DNA of 50,238 nt from Novosphingobium album (ex Hu et al. 2023) (GTDB lineage Bacteria; Pseudomonadota; Alphaproteobacteria; Sphingomonadales; Sphingomonadaceae). The notes beneath the pieces are model-generated. The model was not told the DNA's origin and did not search any database. It worked only from the letters and a program-made list of their open reading frames with translations. A program made the translations under genes and the position numbers. The stretch lies in contig NZ_JALHLE010000014.1 in assembly GCF_022832385.1 (NCBI RefSeq), positions 1-50,238 of the forward strand. Direction: 5' to 3'. Below, in pieces: positions 9,107 to 18,604 of the stretch (the first letter of the stretch is position 1; each line of letters starts with the position of its first letter).

Positions 9107-10252
9107 TCACACCGGATCATCGGCCAGCGACGCGGTGTCGCCATCAAGCCGAAGGCGCAGAAACGGCGCAAAGGTTCCGCCAAAATGCCTGCGCCCTTTG
9201 GGTTTTTCCCGTGCCTCGCGATCACGGATACCCCAGTAATCGACAAACGCTGCAACCGTGAGATCCGGCAAGACCCACCAGCTGTAAGCCTGAAACGGCT
9301 CGGCATCCGGATTGGCGAAAACCAGACCATGCCCGTTGAGCAGGCGCCATGGGCCGGCCATGCTGTCCGCGGCGGCCCCGTACAGGCCTGTCGGCGCCTC
9401 GACACCGGGCGTGAAGACGCCGGCCTGGGTCGACCAGAACAGATAGAGCAGACCGGCGTGCTCGACGATGTGCGGCCGCTCCAGCTCGTTGCATGTCCCG
9501 CAGGCATCGACGAGCGGTGCAAGCTTGCGAAATGTACCGTCCACCTCTCGCACTGCGCAACCGATCACGCCGTTGTGACGGCCCTGGTCCGCGGCGGAAG
9601 AGGCCGTGAAAAGCAGATACTCCCGTCCCGCTGCGCACTGATAGGTCGCAGGATCACGAAAGGCCTTGATCTGCCCAATCCGGCCCGTGGCCTCGTGCTT
9701 CGCCATGTAGTACCTGTCGAGAGGCCGGATGATCTCGACCGGCTCGCTCCAGCCGGCAAGTGCATCGTCATCCCCATCCAATGCGGCGGTGCTTGCAAAG
9801 ATGCGCTGGTCGAACGAGATCTGTTCTTCCCCTCGCACGCCTGCCGCCGTGAAGAAGAGCGTAACCTGGCCATTGTCGACCTTCGCCGAACCGGACCACT
9901 CGCGACTTCCGGGAGTGAAGCCTTCGGTGAAAACCGGACCGAGGTGAACGAACCGCCCTCCCACACGATGAAAACCGTGGATACGGGCCACGTGGTGCCG
10001 CTCCTCCGGATCATCGTTTACAGGCGCAGCCAGCGCGAACCAGAACTCACCATCGCGCCAGGGCGCAGGATTGCCGCACGGCAGGGCCAGCGGCCAGGCG
10101 TCCCAGACATCAATCCCGCCGTCTAGCCGCACGACCTGCGCGGGAATCACGACCGGCGCCCTTACGCAATTCCCCGGATCCAGCAAGGCAAGATCGGAGC
10201 GGCGCCACAGCAAGGGATGCCGGGCATGACCGGTTGGAGAGGAAGCCGTCAT
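9107..10252 (-). CDS. Glycoside hydrolase family 68 levansucrase/fructosyltransferase
   Basis: Transfers fructosyl units from sucrose to a growing fructan or to water. The 381-residue protein shows the GH68 five-bladed propeller signatures: VWDAWPL with nucleophile Asp51, EWSGSA near the second blade, FRDP with transition-state-stabilising Asp200, and NELERPH with acid/base Glu258. It has no signal peptide, as in Zymomonas levansucrase, which is exported without a classical leader; whether this one is secreted is unknown. It is divergent from a sucrose-type transporter and a LacI regulator. Invertase-like hydrolysis is possible, since family motifs do not separate polymerase from hydrolase. 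Confidence 0.9.
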   Translation of the reverse strand: MTASSPTGHARHPLLWRRSDLALLDPGNCVRAPVVIPAQVVRLDGGIDVWDAWPLALPCGNPAPWRDGEFWFALAAPVNDDPEERHHVARIHGFHRVGGRFVHLGPVFTEGFTPGSREWSGSAKVDNGQVTLFFTAAGVRGEEQISFDQRIFASTAALDGDDDALAGWSEPVEIIRPLDRYYMAKHEATGRIGQIKAFRDPATYQCAAGREYLLFTASSAADQGRHNGVIGCAVREVDGTFRKLAPLVDACGTCNELERPHIVEHAGLLYLFWSTQAGVFTPGVEAPTGLYGAAADSMAGPWRLLNGHGLVFANPDAEPFQAYSWWVLPDLTVAAFVDYWGIRDREAREKPKGRRHFGGTFAPFLRLRLDGDTASLADDPV

Positions 10253-10265
10253 GAGCCGCCAATTA

Positions 10266-10275
10266 CAATCGTTTG
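10266..10275. promoter_or_regulatory. Candidate LacI-family operator
   Basis: The near-palindrome CAATCGTTTG is centred on CG with outer arms CAA/TTG, as in LacI-family operators. It lies 14 bases upstream of the levansucrase start in the divergent region shared with the sugar transporter. The LacI-type regulator encoded two genes away is the obvious candidate ligand. This is inferred from position and symmetry only. Confidence 0.35.
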
Positions 10276-10399
10276 AAAGTTTAAGAAAGTGAAAGATCCG
10301 GAAGCCGGGAATGGACTGTCCTACCCTCTCGCCAGGCTCTATACAGGGGGCGTGCGGGGGCAGCGATAAAAAGAACGCCCGCGCGGGAGAGCATACCGG

Positions 10400-11734
10400 A
10401 TGTCAGAAGGGGCGAAGCCGCGCCTTGCGTTGTGGCGCATCATCGAAATGAACATGGGCTTTTTCGGGCTGCAGTACAGTTTCGGGCTGCAGCAGGCCAA
10501 CATGGGCCCGATCTACGGCTTCCTTGGCGCGAACGAAGACACGATGCCGCTGCTCTGGCTGGCTGGCCCCGTCACGGGTCTTCTTGTCCAGCCAGTCATC
10601 GGCGCGATGAGCGACCGTACCTTGTCCCGCTTCGGACGGCGGACGCCCTATTTCCTGATAGGCGCAGTGCTCTGTTCACTCTGCCTGTTCGCCATGCCCT
10701 ATTCTTCGGCCCTGTGGATGGCCGCGGCCCTGCTCTGGCTGCTCGACTCCGGCAACAACATAACCATGGAACCCTACCGGGCCTATGTCGCGGACAGGCT
10801 GCCGCCTTACCAGCGGCCAACCGGCTTCCTGACCCAGAGTGCCGCCACCGGCCTTGCCCAGACGTTGGCCTACCTCACCCCGTCGCTGCTGACGATGGTA
10901 ATCGACCGCAACCTGCTGCACACGAACGGGGTTCCGCTGATCATCAGGACTGCCTTTCTTATCGGCGCCATTCTGTCGATTTCATCAATCGTTTATTCGG
11001 TGCTGCGGGTACCGGAACTGCCGCTGACATCCGAAGAACACGCCACGATCGTCCAAAGCCCGCTCACGCCGCGCGCCACGCTGCGCGAAATCGGCAGTGC
11101 CATCGTGGAAATGCCCCGGCCGGTGCGCCGGCTGGCCATTGCCATGCTTTGCCAGTGGTACGCGATGTTCGTGTACTGGCAGTTCATCGCGTTCGCACTC
11201 TCCCGCTCGCTCTACGGCACGCATGATACCGCGTCGCAGGGCTTCCGCGATGCTGCCCTGACAGCGCAGCAGCTGGGCGCGCTGTACAACTTCATCGCCT
11301 TCGCGGCAGCCCTTGCGCTGATCCCGATAGTGCGGCGCCTCGGTGCCAGGGCCGTACACGCAGGTTGCCTGGCCGCCTCTGGCGTTGCCATGCTGCTGAT
11401 ACCGGGCGCACCGTCCATCCTCGTGTTGATGCTGCTGATGACGGGGATCGGCCTCGGATGGGCCGGGATGATGGGCAACACCTATGTCATGCTGGCTGAT
11501 TCGATTCCCCCCGAACGCAACGGCATATACATGGGGGTTTTCAACATTTTCATCGTTGTCCCGATGTTAATTGAAACGCTTTCCATGCCGGTAATGTACC
11601 GCCCCCTGCTGGGTGGAGACCCACGCAACGCGTTGATACTGGCTGGTGTCCTCATGCTCGCTGGTGCTGTCGCCACCCTCTTCGTGGACGCCGGACACCG
11701 TCCCGGCGGCGAAGATAGTAAACGGTACAAGTAA
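10400..11734 (+). CDS. MFS/GPH sugar transporter, SLC45/sucrose-carrier type
   Basis: A 444-residue inner-membrane carrier with about 12 hydrophobic helices. The N-terminal block [20 protein letters not shown], the following [19 protein letters not shown], and [15 protein letters not shown] in the helix 2-3 loop are typical of the sucrose/maltoside proton symporters related to SuxC and SLC45. The start is supported by CGGGAGAG eight bases before ATG. It is divergent from the GH68 enzyme and followed by a LacI regulator. Sucrose or its short-chain fructan products are the likely substrates, by context. Confidence 0.88.
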   Translation: MSEGAKPRLALWRIIEMNMGFFGLQYSFGLQQANMGPIYGFLGANEDTMPLLWLAGPVTGLLVQPVIGAMSDRTLSRFGRRTPYFLIGAVLCSLCLFAMPYSSALWMAAALLWLLDSGNNITMEPYRAYVADRLPPYQRPTGFLTQSAATGLAQTLAYLTPSLLTMVIDRNLLHTNGVPLIIRTAFLIGAILSISSIVYSVLRVPELPLTSEEHATIVQSPLTPRATLREIGSAIVEMPRPVRRLAIAMLCQWYAMFVYWQFIAFALSRSLYGTHDTASQGFRDAALTAQQLGALYNFIAFAAALALIPIVRRLGARAVHAGCLAASGVAMLLIPGAPSILVLMLLMTGIGLGWAGMMGNTYVMLADSIPPERNGIYMGVFNIFIVVPMLIETLSMPVMYRPLLGGDPRNALILAGVLMLAGAVATLFVDAGHRPGGEDSKRYK

Positions 11735-11771
11735 CTTCCGCCCGACGTTTCAAGGTGTTAAGAGAGCCACG

Positions 11772-12842
11772 ATGGCTAACGGGCAGGAAAACAGCGGGGA
11801 TAGTGGCAACACTCCGGACACGTCCGGCGTGCCTGTTACCGTGCGCACCCTCGCCGATCTGGCGCGGCTCGCTGGCGTTTCCACCGGCACCGTTTCGCGG
11901 GCGCTCGCGGGAAAGGCGCTGGTCAACACCGAAACGCGAGAGCGCATTCAGGCGCTCGCGCGGGAACATGGTTTCCGCCCCAACCAGATGGCCAGCAAGC
12001 TGCGCTCCAAACGGACCGGCGTGGTTGGTATTGTCATTCCGCTGGGGCACGAAAAACGCCAGCATATTTCCGATCCCTTCTTCCTGACCCTGCTGGGCTG
12101 GCTGGCCGACGAATTGACCGAATCCGGCTATGACGTGATGCTCAGCCGCGCGCTGCCGGACGGCACCAGCGATTGGCTGGAGCGCGTGACCGGGTCCGGC
12201 ATGGTCGATGGCGTGCTGCTGATCGGCCAATCGGACCAGTTCGAGGTCATCGAAGCCGTTGCCCGGCATTACCGGCCGCTTGTGGCCTGGGGTGCCTATA
12301 GCGAGGGACAGACACACTGTGCCGTTGGCACAGACAACATAGAGGGAGGCCGCATCGCGGCTGAGCACCTCATCGCTTCCGGCGCGCGCAAACTGGCATT
12401 CATGGGAGAAATCAAGGGCATCGAAATCGACGAGCGCTGGCGAGGAGCATCGGCCGCCGCGGCGAAAGCAGGCATTCCCATCGTGCACATCCCGATCAGC
12501 CTGGCCAGTGAAGAGATGGGCGCGCAGATCGCCGAGGCAGCAAAATCTGCCGACTTCACTATCGACGGCATCGTCGCCGCATCGGATCTGATCGCCATGA
12601 ACGTGCTCCATTGCCTTCATGAAAAAGGCCGTGCCGTGCCGGGGGATGTGCAGGTCATCGGGTTCGATGACCTGCCGCTCGCCTCGCTCACCATGCCGCC
12701 GCTCACCACGATCCGGCAGGAAATCGGCAGTGGTGCAAAGGCCATGGTGGAAAGGCTCAGGGAACGCCTCGAAGGCGCTCCGGCAGGAAGCCTCAAAATG
12801 CCGCCGCGATTGGTGGTGCGCGAAACGACGAAGGCAGTCTGA
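11772..12842 (+). CDS. LacI family transcriptional repressor of the sucrose locus
   Basis: A 356-residue regulator. An unusually long 27-residue leader (MANGQENSG...) precedes the LacI helix-turn-helix LADLARLAGVSTGTVSRALAG and the hinge segment FRPNQMASKLRSKRTGVVGI. A periplasmic-binding-protein-like sugar domain follows, with GFDDLPLASLTMPPLTTI near the C-terminus. The open frame reaches back into the transporter gene, but the ATG at 11772, 37 bases after the transporter stop with AAGAGAG upstream, gives the sensible start. It is probably co-transcribed with the transporter and controls both divergent units. The ligand is probably sucrose or a hexose; this is inferred. Confidence 0.9.
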   Translation: MANGQENSGDSGNTPDTSGVPVTVRTLADLARLAGVSTGTVSRALAGKALVNTETRERIQALAREHGFRPNQMASKLRSKRTGVVGIVIPLGHEKRQHISDPFFLTLLGWLADELTESGYDVMLSRALPDGTSDWLERVTGSGMVDGVLLIGQSDQFEVIEAVARHYRPLVAWGAYSEGQTHCAVGTDNIEGGRIAAEHLIASGARKLAFMGEIKGIEIDERWRGASAAAAKAGIPIVHIPISLASEEMGAQIAEAAKSADFTIDGIVAASDLIAMNVLHCLHEKGRAVPGDVQVIGFDDLPLASLTMPPLTTIRQEIGSGAKAMVERLRERLEGAPAGSLKMPPRLVVRETTKAV

Positions 12843-12935
12843 CGGGACGCGAACCGTGACTCTTTCCTGACCTGTGTGTAACCTCGGACGCGGCCCGAAC
12901 GAACAATGCACAGTCAGCCACCGGGAGAGTCTGTG

Positions 12936-13604
12936 ATGCCGATCCGCCCTGCCTATCTTGCCGCCCTCAGTCTGGCCGTGCTCGGCGTTGCCGGTGGCAC
13001 CCTGTCCGCTGCAAGACCGGACGTGCCTGCGAATTTCCCCGAGCCACCGGCGCGCAAGGCCATTCCCGCAGGCAATCAGGTTGCCGTTCTGGCCGGCGGA
13101 TGCTTCTGGGGCATGGAGGGTGTGTTTGAACACGTGAAGGGCGTGCAGTCGGTGGTGTCCGGATATGCAGGCGGTGCCAAAGCCGATGCGACCTACAGCA
13201 AGGTCTCGACGGAAACCACGGGTCACGCAGAGGCGGTACGGATCGTCTATGACCCTGCGAAAGTCAGCTATGGCACGTTGCTGAAGATCTACTTCTCGAT
13301 CGCGCACGATCCGACGCAGGTGAACCGCCAGTTCCCGGACACTGGCCCCAGCTACCGCTCGGCCATTTTCCCGCAGACGGCCGAACAGCGCCGGATCGCC
13401 ATTGGCTACATCGCGGCACTCGACAAGGCGGATGTTTTCAGCAAGCCCATAGCCACCAAACTGGAAGCAGGGTCATTCTTCCCGGCCGAAGCCTATCACC
13501 AGGATTTCATGCGCAAGAACCCCAACAACAGCTACACCAGCCGCTACGACAAGCCGAAGATCGCCGCGCTGAAGAAGCGCTATCCAGCGCTGTTCAAGGG
13601 TTAG
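12936..13604 (+). CDS. msrA: Peptide-methionine (S)-S-oxide reductase, exported form
   Basis: Reduces methionine-S-sulfoxide in proteins. The catalytic motif GCFWGME places the nucleophile at Cys56; the GYAGG and GHAEAVRIVYDP blocks are also present. An N-terminal hydrophobic stretch (about residues 5-25, ending LSAARPD) is a signal peptide or anchor, so the enzyme is probably periplasmic, unlike the common cytosolic MsrA. The start at 12936 follows GGGAGAG by six bases; the upstream in-frame ATG at 12906 would spoil the signal peptide. It is convergent with the next gene and their stop codons overlap by four bases. No MsrB is nearby. Confidence 0.93.
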   Translation: MPIRPAYLAALSLAVLGVAGGTLSAARPDVPANFPEPPARKAIPAGNQVAVLAGGCFWGMEGVFEHVKGVQSVVSGYAGGAKADATYSKVSTETTGHAEAVRIVYDPAKVSYGTLLKIYFSIAHDPTQVNRQFPDTGPSYRSAIFPQTAEQRRIAIGYIAALDKADVFSKPIATKLEAGSFFPAEAYHQDFMRKNPNNSYTSRYDKPKIAALKKRYPALFKG

Positions 13605-14776
13605 AGCGCCAGCCCCGCAGCCCTTGCGCTGGCCCACGCCCACTGGAAGTTGTAACCACCCAGCCAGCCGGTGACGTCGACGGCCTCGCCGATGACGTAG
13701 AGGCCGGGCACCTTGCGCGCTTCCATCGTCTTGGACGAGAGGCCCGAAGTATCGATACCGCCGGCCGTCACTTCCGCCTTGGCGAAGCCTTCGGAGCCGT
13801 TCGGCACGAAAGGCCAGCGCGCCAGCTTTGCCTCGGCAGCACTGAGTGCCTTGTCGGACAGGTTGCCGAGTTCGCCTTCCAGGCCGAGCCGCTCGCACAG
13901 CGCTTCGGCGAGGCGATCGGGGAGGCCTTCGGAGAGCACCTTGCGCAGCCCTGCCTTGGGCCGCTCGCGCTTCGCCGCCTTGAGCCAGCCTTCCTCGCGA
14001 CCGGGCAGGAACTGCGTGGTCACCGTATCCCCGCGCTGCCAGTAGCTGGAGACCTGCAGGATCGCCGGGCCCGATAGCCCGCGGTGGGTGAACAGCGTCG
14101 CCTCGCGGAAGGCCGCCTTCCCACACCGGGCGATCACTTCGGTGGAGACGCCCGACAGATCGCGGAACAGCGTATCGTCTGCGGGCAGCGTCAGCGGCAC
14201 CAGCGCCGGGCGCGGCTGCACGACCTTAAGGCCGAACTGGCGCGCCAGATCATAAGCGAAGCCCGTGGCGCCCATTTTCGGGATGGAGGGGCCGCCCGTG
14301 GCGATGACCAGTGCGGGCGCCTGCACCGTTTGGTCTCCGAACGCGACACGATAGAGCCCGTCCGCGTGGTCCACACCGCGGATTGCCTCGCCGCACCGGA
14401 GATCCACGCCGCCCTTCGCGCACTCCTCCAGCAACATGGCAACGATCTGCTTTGCACTTTCATCGCAGAACAGCTGGCCCAGCGTCTTTTCGTGCCAGGC
14501 GATGCCATAGCTTTCGACCAGCGCGAGAAAATCTGCCGCAGTGTAACGGCTTAGCGCCGACTTGGCGAAATGCGGGTTCTGCGACAGGTAACGGTCAGGC
14601 GCGGTGTGCATATTGGTGAAATTGCACCGGCCGCCGCCGGAAATCAGGATCTTCTTGCCCGGCTGATCGGCATGATCGAGCAGCAGCACGCGGCGGCCTC
14701 TCTGCCCGGCCGTGGCGGCACAGAACAGCCCGGCAGCACCGGCGCCGAGCACGATGGCGTCGTAAGCTTCGTTCAC
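13601..14776 (-). CDS. HI0933/YhiN-type NAD(P)/FAD-dependent flavoprotein
   Basis: A 391-residue flavoprotein of the family typified by HI0933 and YhiN; its reaction is not established. The FAD-binding Rossmann motif AIVLGAGAAGLFCA is at the N-terminus, followed by LISGGGRCNFTN, typical of this family. The C-terminal GLYVIGEAVDVTGWLGGYNFQWAWASA segment closes the FAD site. The GTG at 14776 is chosen because it overlaps the upstream stop as GTGA; the longer frame is not credible. It forms a two-gene unit with the preceding FAD protein. Confidence 0.88.
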   Translation of the reverse strand: MNEAYDAIVLGAGAAGLFCAATAGQRGRRVLLLDHADQPGKKILISGGGRCNFTNMHTAPDRYLSQNPHFAKSALSRYTAADFLALVESYGIAWHEKTLGQLFCDESAKQIVAMLLEECAKGGVDLRCGEAIRGVDHADGLYRVAFGDQTVQAPALVIATGGPSIPKMGATGFAYDLARQFGLKVVQPRPALVPLTLPADDTLFRDLSGVSTEVIARCGKAAFREATLFTHRGLSGPAILQVSSYWQRGDTVTTQFLPGREEGWLKAAKRERPKAGLRKVLSEGLPDRLAEALCERLGLEGELGNLSDKALSAAEAKLARWPFVPNGSEGFAKAEVTAGGIDTSGLSSKTMEARKVPGLYVIGEAVDVTGWLGGYNFQWAWASARAAGLAL

Positions 14777-16392
14777 GCGGGAACCAGTTCCAGCGCGAGC
14801 GCCTCGGCGACACGGATGCCGTCGACCGCCGCCGACAGGATGCCGCCCGCGTAACCCGCGCCCTCGCCAGCCGGGTAGAGCCCTCGTGTATTGAGGCTCT
14901 GGAAGTCCCGGCAACGGGTGAAGCGTACCGGTGAGGAAGTGCGCGTCTCCACCCCGGTCATCACAACGTCCGGGTGATCGTAGCCCGGCACCTGACGGCC
15001 GAACACCGGCAGCGCCTCACGGATGGATTCGATCACGAAATCGGGCAGGCACTGCTTCAGGTCGGTCAGGTGCACGCCGGGCTGGTAGCTGGGCGTCACA
15101 TCGCCGAACGCGCTGGACGGCTTGTCAGCGAGGAAATCGCCGAGCTTCTGGCCCGGCGCCTTGTAGTTCGAACCACCCGCCTCGTAGGCCAGCTCCTCGA
15201 ACTTGCGCTGCAGGGCAATGCCCGCGAGCGGATGGCCGGGAAAGTCGCGCTCGGGTGTGATGTCCACCACGAGGCCGGAGTTGGCATTGAACTCGGCGCG
15301 CGAATACTGGCTCATGCCGTTGGTGACGACGCGCCCTTCCTCGCTGGTGGCCGCAACCACGCGCCCGCCCGGGCACATGCAGAACGAATAGACCACGCGG
15401 CCATTGCTGCACTTGTGACTGATCGAATAGGCCGCAGCGCCCAGGATCTTGTTGCCCGCATTGGGGCCATAGCGCGCCTTGTCGATCCAGCTTTGCGGGT
15501 GCTCGATGCGCACACCGATGGCGAACGGCTTGGCCTCGACATGCACGCCGCGGTCATGAAGCACCTCGAACGTGTCGCGCGCCGAGTGGCCGACGGCCAA
15601 GATCACATGGCTGGCGGGCAGGAACTCGCCGGTCGAGAGGTGCAGGCCCTTGATGCGGCGCTCGCCGTCCGCTTCCTCGATATCGAAATCGTCGACGCGG
15701 GTGCCGAAGCGGTATTCGCCGCCCAGCTTCTCGATCGTCTCGCGCATCGACATCACCATGGTGACAAGGCGGAACGTGCCGATATGCGGATGAGCTTCGG
15801 TCAGGATGTCGTCCGGCGCACCGGCCTTGACGAACTCGGTCAGCACCTTGCGGCCAAGGTGGTGCGGGTCCTTGATGCGGCTGTAGAGCTTGCCGTCGGA
15901 AAACGTGCCCGCCCCGCCTTCGCCGAACTGCACGTTGCTTTCCGGATTGAGCACCGAGCGGCGCCACAGGCCCCAGGTATCCTTTGTGCGCTCGCGCACG
16001 GCCTTGCCGCGCTCGACGATGATCGGCTTGAAGCCCATCTGAGCCAGCACTAGCGCGGCCAGCAACCCGCAGGGCCCGGCACCGATCACCACCGGGCGCG
16101 AGCCATCGTAGTCTTCCGGCGCGCGGGTGACGAATTTGTAGGATGTATCCGGTGTAGGCCGCACGTGCTGATCACCGGCGAAACGGGCCAGCACCGCCGC
16201 CTCATCGCGAACAATGACGTCAAGCGAGTAGATCAGCTTGATCGCCGTCTTGCGCCGCGCGTCATTTCCGCGCCGGACCACCGTGAAGCGTTCGAGATCG
16301 CCGGGGGCCAGTTCCAGCCGCTCGCACACCGCGCGTTCGAGATCGGCGGGAGCGTGGTCCAGCGGCAGGGCAAGGTCGGTCAGGCGAAGCAT
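14773..16392 (-). CDS. FAD-dependent dehydrogenase (COG2509 type)
   Basis: A 539-residue protein with an N-terminal about 95-residue domain of mixed alpha/beta character, then an FAD Rossmann fold (VVIGAGPCGLLAALVLA, about residues 101-117). Family segments include NVQFGEGGAGTFSDGKL, AVGHSARDTF and a Cys-containing VVYSFCMCPGGRVV. The C-terminal GLYPAGEGAGYAGGI closes the FAD site. Members are widespread but the substrate is unknown. It overlaps the following flavoprotein gene by four bases, so the two products are made together. Confidence 0.88.
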   Translation of the reverse strand: MLRLTDLALPLDHAPADLERAVCERLELAPGDLERFTVVRRGNDARRKTAIKLIYSLDVIVRDEAAVLARFAGDQHVRPTPDTSYKFVTRAPEDYDGSRPVVIGAGPCGLLAALVLAQMGFKPIIVERGKAVRERTKDTWGLWRRSVLNPESNVQFGEGGAGTFSDGKLYSRIKDPHHLGRKVLTEFVKAGAPDDILTEAHPHIGTFRLVTMVMSMRETIEKLGGEYRFGTRVDDFDIEEADGERRIKGLHLSTGEFLPASHVILAVGHSARDTFEVLHDRGVHVEAKPFAIGVRIEHPQSWIDKARYGPNAGNKILGAAAYSISHKCSNGRVVYSFCMCPGGRVVAATSEEGRVVTNGMSQYSRAEFNANSGLVVDITPERDFPGHPLAGIALQRKFEELAYEAGGSNYKAPGQKLGDFLADKPSSAFGDVTPSYQPGVHLTDLKQCLPDFVIESIREALPVFGRQVPGYDHPDVVMTGVETRTSSPVRFTRCRDFQSLNTRGLYPAGEGAGYAGGILSAAVDGIRVAEALALELVPA

Positions 16393-16448
16393 CGCGCGCC
16401 TTTAGCGGGGAACGGCGAGAAGCGCCATTGCCTTGCAGTGCGCCCCTT

Positions 16449-16673
16449 CGTCATTCCCGCGCAGGCGGCGAACTCGCGCGCAAGGCCGGACGGCTCACTG
16501 TATATCGTCATTGCGAGGCCCGCAGCGACGCGAAGCAATCCAGAGCGCCGGGCACCGCCCTGGATTGCTTCGCGTCGCTCGCAATGACGAACGCGAGGGG
16601 GATGGCCGGATACAATCCGGCTTGCCGCCATGATGAACCGCAGCCCAGGATTCCAGCCTACGCGGGAATGACG
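16449..16673. repeat. Nested dispersed palindromes
   Basis: Two repeat families are nested. The inner palindrome has arms 16506-16543 and 16560-16589 (CGTCATTGCGAG ... CTCGCAATGACG with the GAAGCAATCCAG core). The outer arms, 16449-16468 and 16657-16673, begin CGTCATTCCCGCG and end CGCGGGAATGACG. The whole block fills the 295-base gap between the acyl-CoA dehydrogenase and the FAD oxidoreductase gene. No gene is seen in it. Confidence 0.85.
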
Positions 16674-16687
16674 AAGGTGTAAGACCC

Positions 16688-18478
16688 TCAGAACGCTTCG
16701 GTTTCCATCTCCATCATCGAGGCCTTGCCCGACTTGATCGCGAGAAACGCAGCGGTCGCCTGCGGCAGGATGCGGTCGAAGAAGAAGCGCGCCGTCGTGA
16801 GCTTCGCCTTGTAGAAACCGGCTTCCTCCGTGCCTTCGGCCAGCTTGCCCTGCGCGATCAGCGCGGCCTTGGCGAAGCAGTAGCCCATCGCGACAAGGCC
16901 TATGAGGCGCAGGTAATCAGTCGCGGCCGCGGCGGCTTCCTCGGGATCGGCCATGCCGTTCTGGGCAATGGTCGCGGTCGAGAGCTGCAGCGCGCCGAAG
17001 GCCTTTTCCAGCGCCTCGAACATCTTGCCGAGGTTTGCGTCTTCCTTGTGTGCTGCGATGAATTCGGAGACGGGGTGGAAGAACGAACGCAGGTTGCGGC
17101 CCATGTGCGCGGGCAGCTTGCGGCCGACGAGGTCGAGCGCCTGAATGCCGTTGGTGCCTTCGTAGATCATCGCAATGCGCGCATCGCGGGCGTACTGCTC
17201 AACGCCGCTTTCGGCGATGTAGCCGTGGCCACCGTAGCACTGCACCGAGAGGTTCGCAGATTCGAAGCCGAGATCGGTGAACAGCGCCTTCACCACCGGC
17301 GTCATCAGCGCGATGAAATCCTCGGCGCGTTGCTTCACTTCGGGATCGGTCGAAAACTTCTCGGCATCGAGCGCGCGGCTGACCCAGCCCGAAATCGCGC
17401 GGCAGCCTTCGTTGTAGGCGCGCATCGTCATCAGCATGCGGCGCACATCGGGATGGACGATGATCGGGTCCGCCGGGCCCGCCGGGTTCTTCACGCCTGA
17501 CAGCGAGCGGCCCTGAAGGCGTTCCTTCGCGTACCACACGGCCGACTGATAGGCCGCCTCGCCCACGCCGAGGCCCTGCACGCCGACCGAGACGCGCTCG
17601 GTGTTCATCATCTTGAACATGGCCTCCATGCCCTTGTTCGGCGTGCCGACCAGCCAGCCGGTCGATTCGTCGAAATTGAGCTGGCAGGTCGCCGAGGCCT
17701 TGAGGCCCATCTTGTGCTCGATCGCGGCGACCGAAACGCCGTTGGCCGGGCCCGGCGTGCCGTCGTCCTTGGGCAGGTACTTGGGCACGAGGAACAGGCT
17801 GATGCCCTTCACCCCTTCCGGCGCATCGGGAAGCCGCGCGAGGACGAGGTGGATGATGTTCTCGGTGAGATCATGTTCGCCCGCCGAAATGAAGATTTTC
17901 GCGCCGCTGATCTTGCAGGAGCCATCCCCTTGCGGCACCGCCTTGGTGCGCAGCATGCCGAGGTCGGTGCCGCAATGCGGCTCGGTGAGGCACATCGTTC
18001 CAGACCATTCGCCCGAAACCATCTTCGGCAGGTAGAACTGCTTCAGCTCGTCGCTGGCATAGCCCTCGATCGCGGTGGTGCCGCCGTGGGTCAGGCCGGG
18101 ATAGAGGCTGAACGAGAGGTTTGCCGAGCAGATCATCTCCTCGGTCATCTTGTTCACCTGCTCGGGCAGGCCCTGCCCGCCCCATTCGGGATCGCTGGCC
18201 AGCGCGCACCAGCCGCCTTCGCGGAACAGGTCGTAGGCTTCCTTGAAGCCCTTGGGCGTGCGCACTACGCCGTTTTCGAGCGTGCACCCCTCGATGTCGC
18301 CGCTGCGGTTCAAGGGCAGCAGCACTTCCTGCGCCACCTTGGCCGCTTCTTCCAGAATGGCATCGACGAGGTCGGGGGTGAACTCCTCCAGCGCCTCGAG
18401 ATTGCCGAAGCCGTCGTCGGTGTGAAGCTCGTGGAGCACGAACTTCATGTCGCGCAAGGGTGCTTCATAGACCTGCAT
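16688..18478 (-). CDS. Acyl-CoA dehydrogenase (FadE1/FadE2-like)
   Basis: FAD-dependent first oxidation step of beta-oxidation. The 596-residue protein opens with YEAPLRDMKFVLHEL, typical of the long subfamily that includes Pseudomonas fatty acyl-CoA dehydrogenases. The core contains CLTEPHCGTDLGMLRTKA (FAD/substrate binding) and MIYEGTNGIQALDLVGRKL, where Glu440 is the likely catalytic base. The extra C-terminal helical domain accounts for the length. A GAGGAGAG ribosome site precedes the ATG at 18478. It follows the thiolase and fadN genes on the same strand, separated by a dispersed palindrome. Chain-length preference cannot be told from sequence. Confidence 0.93.
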   Translation of the reverse strand: MQVYEAPLRDMKFVLHELHTDDGFGNLEALEEFTPDLVDAILEEAAKVAQEVLLPLNRSGDIEGCTLENGVVRTPKGFKEAYDLFREGGWCALASDPEWGGQGLPEQVNKMTEEMICSANLSFSLYPGLTHGGTTAIEGYASDELKQFYLPKMVSGEWSGTMCLTEPHCGTDLGMLRTKAVPQGDGSCKISGAKIFISAGEHDLTENIIHLVLARLPDAPEGVKGISLFLVPKYLPKDDGTPGPANGVSVAAIEHKMGLKASATCQLNFDESTGWLVGTPNKGMEAMFKMMNTERVSVGVQGLGVGEAAYQSAVWYAKERLQGRSLSGVKNPAGPADPIIVHPDVRRMLMTMRAYNEGCRAISGWVSRALDAEKFSTDPEVKQRAEDFIALMTPVVKALFTDLGFESANLSVQCYGGHGYIAESGVEQYARDARIAMIYEGTNGIQALDLVGRKLPAHMGRNLRSFFHPVSEFIAAHKEDANLGKMFEALEKAFGALQLSTATIAQNGMADPEEAAAAATDYLRLIGLVAMGYCFAKAALIAQGKLAEGTEEAGFYKAKLTTARFFFDRILPQATAAFLAIKSGKASMMEMETEAF

Positions 18479-18517
18479 TTCTCACTCTCCTCGCGGGCGC
18501 CATCTGCCCTACATCTT

Positions 18518-18604
18518 CGTCATTGCGAACCCGAAGGGTGAAGCAATCCAGGGCGGTTTGCACCGGCTCTGGATTGCCGCGGGGCTTCGCCCCTCGCAAT
18601 GACG
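18518..18604. repeat. Dispersed palindrome (CGTCATTGCGA type)
   Basis: Arms 18518-18551 and 18569-18604 form an imperfect inverted repeat of the same family as the inner unit at 16506-16589: CGTCATTGCGA ... AGCAATCCAG and its complement. It occupies the gap between fadN and the acyl-CoA dehydrogenase gene. It could act as an mRNA stability or attenuation hairpin within the operon, which is inference. Confidence 0.82.

Noticed and set aside
11568..11590. A LacI-like half-palindrome, GAAACGCTTTC, near the end of the sugar transporter gene.
   Set aside because: It lies in conserved coding sequence almost 200 bases from the LacI gene start; the symmetrical site near 10266 is better placed. It could be an autoregulatory site but I cannot support it.
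11652..13307. A 551-codon minus-strand frame over the LacI and msrA genes.
   Set aside because: It spans two well-supported genes and an intergenic gap, and its translation has no fold signature.
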